From the NCBI GenBank assembly GCA_002731875.1, contig PCCY01000004.1:216794-253449 (forward strand): a DNA stretch of 36,656 nt, read 5' to 3'. Of this stretch, positions 34,531-36,656 are shown piece after piece. The position numbers and the translations under genes were made by a program. The notes below the pieces were generated by a model that did no database searches, had not been told where the DNA came from, and saw only the letters and a program-made list of their open reading frames with translations. The stretch is from Roseobacter sp. Its GTDB lineage: Bacteria > Pseudomonadota > Alphaproteobacteria > Rhodobacterales > Rhodobacteraceae. Numbering within the stretch: the first letter of the stretch is position 1; each line of letters starts with the position of its first letter.

Positions 34531-35712
34531 ATGAAAACTCTTTGCCTTTCACCCCGCGATCCTGGTTTCATTCAAAACCCCTATGCCGTTTACGCGCGGG
34601 CGCGCGCCGGCGGGCCGGTGCTTTTTTGGCAGGACTACGGTATGCTTGCGGCGTTTGACGCTGCCACGGTTCACGCCCTGCTGCGTGACCGACGGCTGGG
34701 GCGCGAAGTGCCTTCCGATCAACGCCAGCCGACCCCCGCCCACATGGCAGATTTCTACGCCCTCGAGACCCATTCGATGCTGGAGCTTGAGCCCCCGTCG
34801 CATACGCGTTTGCGCGGGCTGGTGCTACGCGCTTTTACGTCGCGCCGGATCGCCGGGCTTGCACCCGAAATCGAAAAAGTCGCTGCCGAGCTGCTCGCAC
34901 GTTTTCCCCGCGATCCGTTTGATCTGATCCCCGCTTTTTGTACGCAATTGCCCGTGCGGATTATCGCACGCCTGTTGGGTGTGCCTGAAAACATGTGGCC
35001 TGATCTGTTGCGCTGGTCCAATGATATGGTCGCGGTGTATCAAGTCGGCCGGAGCCGCGTCACCGAAGATGCCGCTAACGCCGCGGCTGCCGAATTCACC
35101 ACTTTTTTACAAGGCTACGTCGAACACCGCCGCCACGATCCACGCGATGACCTGATCACGCAACTGATCATGGCCGAGAAGAACGGCCAAAAGCTGAGCA
35201 CGGACGAGCTGATCGGGACTTGTGTCTTGCTGTTGAACGCCGGCCACGAGGCAACAGTGCACGCATTGGGCAACGGGGTCGCCTGTTTAATGTCGAACCA
35301 TACGCCCCTTGCAGCGCTGGCCCCCGATGCGATCAACGCCACGGTCGAGGAAATCTTGCGATATGACCCGCCGCTGCATGTGTTTGAACGTTATGCCTAC
35401 GAAGATATCGACCTGGGCGATGCCACCCTGAAGAGGGGTGACAAGATTGCGCTGGTTCTGGGGGCGGCGGGCCGCGACCCCGCGGTTTACGACCACCCCG
35501 ACAGGTTTGACCCGGCGCGACCGGCCAGCGCCCACGCGGCGTATGGAGGCGGGTTGCATTTTTGCGTGGGTGCCCCGCTGGCACGACTGGAAATGCAGAT
35601 CGCCCTGCGCGCCCTGTTCGATCATGCCCCAACCTTGCGTCTTGTCGGAAAGCCGCGCTTTGCCGATGCCTACCATTTTCACAGGTTCGAACGGTTGATC
35701 GTCCAGGTCTAG
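34531..35712 (+). CDS. Cytochrome P450
   Basis: A 393-residue soluble bacterial P450. The heme-ligand cysteine is C345 in YGGGLHFCVGAPLARLE, the ExxR pair E274/R277 is in EEILRYDPP, and the I-helix is NAGHEATVHA, where the first of the usual two threonines is Ala241 and T242 is kept. It should need a ferredoxin and reductase, neither of which is nearby. The substrate is unknown. ATG 34531 is preferred to an in-frame TTG at 34501, since the family's start (PRDPGFIQNPYAVYARAR) follows it. The stop is only 6 bp from the convergent Lrp-family gene. Confidence 0.92.
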   Translation: MKTLCLSPRDPGFIQNPYAVYARARAGGPVLFWQDYGMLAAFDAATVHALLRDRRLGREVPSDQRQPTPAHMADFYALETHSMLELEPPSHTRLRGLVLRAFTSRRIAGLAPEIEKVAAELLARFPRDPFDLIPAFCTQLPVRIIARLLGVPENMWPDLLRWSNDMVAVYQVGRSRVTEDAANAAAAEFTTFLQGYVEHRRHDPRDDLITQLIMAEKNGQKLSTDELIGTCVLLLNAGHEATVHALGNGVACLMSNHTPLAALAPDAINATVEEILRYDPPLHVFERYAYEDIDLGDATLKRGDKIALVLGAAGRDPAVYDHPDRFDPARPASAHAAYGGGLHFCVGAPLARLEMQIALRALFDHAPTLRLVGKPRFADAYHFHRFERLIVQV

Positions 35713-35718
35713 GTAATG

Positions 35719-36180
35719 CTACAACGGCAGCATGGTCGTGGATTTGATTTCTTCCATCGACAGCAACGCGGTAACGTTATGCACACGCACCTCGGATATC
35801 AACGCCTGATAAAACACATCATAGGCACGCGCGTTCTTGACCCTTACCTTCAGGATGTAATCAATATCCCCCGCAAGCCTATGGGCTTCTTGAACCTCTG
35901 GTCGGTCTTTCAGCGCTTTCAGGAATGCCGCCTGCCATTCCGCCTCGTGGGCGGATGTGCGGATCAGAACAAAGAAACACGCCTCAAACCCCAATGCCTC
36001 GGCATCCAGCACCACCGTATGCTGACCGATCACCCCCGCGTCGCGTAATTTGCGAATCCGGTTCCACACAGGTGTCTTCGAACTGCCGACTTCGCGGGCA
36101 ATATCATCCAACGACTGGCTGGCATCCCGCTGAAGCTGAGCCAAAATTTTCCGGTCTATATCATCGATCCGAACATCCAT
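35719..36180 (-). CDS. Lrp/AsnC-family transcriptional regulator
   Basis: A 153-residue protein. The N-terminal HTH (IDDIDRKILAQLQRDASQS, then LDDIAREVGSSKTPVWNRIRKL, residues 5-47) is followed by the RAM ligand-binding domain (AEWQAAFLKAL, HRLAGDIDYILKVRVKNARAYD). Such proteins usually sense an amino acid and control metabolic genes nearby. It is divergent from cysG over a 141-bp AT-rich gap and convergent with the P450, so cysG and its own promoter are the likeliest targets. The SD is weak. Confidence 0.92.
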   Translation of the reverse strand: MDVRIDDIDRKILAQLQRDASQSLDDIAREVGSSKTPVWNRIRKLRDAGVIGQHTVVLDAEALGFEACFFVLIRTSAHEAEWQAAFLKALKDRPEVQEAHRLAGDIDYILKVRVKNARAYDVFYQALISEVRVHNVTALLSMEEIKSTTMLPL

Positions 36181-36321
36181 TCCGCTTTTCTCTTTCTCTT
36201 TGGTACTACGTTCTCACTGCTCGGCTAAACAGAACATTCGTCCTTATATATCCAGACATCTAGCGCCGTATTGGAATTATTTCCTATATATACCGTAAGC
36301 CAAGCGCAAGGACTGAAGCAT
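36181..36321. promoter_or_regulatory. AT-rich divergent control region between the Lrp-family gene and cysG
   Basis: It contains two similar AT-rich boxes, CCTTATATATCC (from 36242) and CCTATATATACC (from 36283), plus GGAATTATTTCC (36273-36284) with GGAA/TTCC ends. Lrp proteins bind such AT-rich, loosely symmetric sites, so autoregulation is plausible. No clean -35/-10 pair was found for either gene. Confidence 0.35.
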
Positions 36322-36656
36322 ATGGACCACTTCCCAATCTACTTGTCGACCAAGGGCCAGCGTATCGTGTTGTCTGGAGGTGGTGAGGCTGCGATGGCCA
36401 AACTGCGCCTGCTGTTGAAGACCCAGGCCAGGATCGACGTGTTCTCCCCCGCACCTGCGCCCGAAATCACAGCCTGGGCCGAACAGCACCGCCTGACCTT
36501 GCATACCCGGGCGCTTCGCCGCGGTGATGTCCTTGGCGCTGCCCTGTTTTATGCCGCCGATGAAAATGCTGCCGAAGACGCCCGCACCGCCGCGATTGCG
36601 CGTGCCGAAGGGGCCTTGGTCAATATCGTCGACAATCTGCACGACAGCGCCTTTAT
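36322..36656 (+). CDS. cysG: Siroheme synthase CysG, N-terminal (Met8-like) domain, 3' end missing
   Basis: An ATG at 36322 opens a frame that runs off the window end after 111 codons. It starts MDHFPIYLSTKGQRIVLSGGG, the start of the CysG/Met8 precorrin-2 dehydrogenase and ferrochelatase domain. The NAD-binding glycines are LSGGGEAAMAKLRLLL, and the later YAADENAAED and VNIVDN match the family's pattern of D-x-x and NVVD segments. Whether a CysG methyltransferase domain follows cannot be seen. AAGGAC precedes the start by about 9 nt. Siroheme is the cofactor of sulfite and nitrite reductases, and cys genes may follow downstream. Confidence 0.85.
   Translation, partial: MDHFPIYLSTKGQRIVLSGGGEAAMAKLRLLLKTQARIDVFSPAPAPEITAWAEQHRLTLHTRALRRGDVLGAALFYAADENAAEDARTAAIARAEGALVNIVDNLHDSAF

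Overview
The window reads as chromosomal DNA of an alphaproteobacterium of the Rhodobacteraceae/Roseobacter group. This is judged from protein families and gene order only; no database was searched. The pointers are a RamA-like corrinoid activator, a lon-HU-tRNA-Val order, a fused RimB-RimK protein, a short NfeD protein paired with an SPFH protein, a TRAP dicarboxylate transporter with its own DctB/DctD pair, and a GC-rich intergenic palindrome of a type I associate with Rhodobacterales. There are about 28 protein genes, three tRNAs and no phage, transposase, CRISPR or rRNA. Both ends cut through genes: a RamA-like ASKHA protein on the left and a CysG/Met8-type siroheme synthase on the right.

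Layout. 1-2.3 kb: corrinoid activator, a SAM methyltransferase and tRNA-Gly(CCC). 2.8-5.8 kb: a CbpA-type DnaJ with its modulator CbpM, convergent with an AidB-like acyl-CoA dehydrogenase. 6.2-10.6 kb: a GFA-domain zinc protein, an HWE histidine kinase with a receiver, an EnvZ-like kinase and a divergent LACTB2-like metallo-hydrolase. 10.7-17.4 kb: tRNA-Asn, an FAD monooxygenase, a large PAS-rich hybrid kinase, a crotonase and tRNA-Val. 17.6-23.2 kb, all minus strand: an atypical HU protein, Lon, an Old Yellow Enzyme and Tgt. 23.4-27.9 kb, all plus strand: SPFH/NfeD, RimB-RimK, SufT, an A-type Fe-S carrier and triose-phosphate isomerase. 28.0-34.5 kb, all minus strand: dctB-dctD then dctP-dctQ-dctM. 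34.5-36.7 kb: a cytochrome P450, an Lrp-family regulator and the start of cysG.

Most of the window is housekeeping. The most informative part is the dct locus. The DctD-like regulator has a receiver, a AAA+ remnant and a Fis-type HTH, but it has lost the GAFTGA loop that touches sigma-54 and has Ile in place of the Walker A lysine. In the gap before dctP are two copies of a 16-bp inverted repeat, GTGCGRRATTYCGCAC, centred 32 bp apart. Just downstream lies a sigma-70-type promoter (TTGGCA, 17 bp, TATATA), which puts the operators near -63 and -95. The -35 box sits inside TTGGCAC, a sigma-54 -24 motif with no matching -12. Together these suggest a dicarboxylate two-component system that has moved from sigma-54 enhancer control to conventional sigma-70 activation. 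Other points worth a look are the RimB-RimK fusion, an HU protein without the usual DNA-binding arm tip, a possible small membrane peptide after aidB, and an unexplained 0.7-kb gap with a 19-bp-period repeat.
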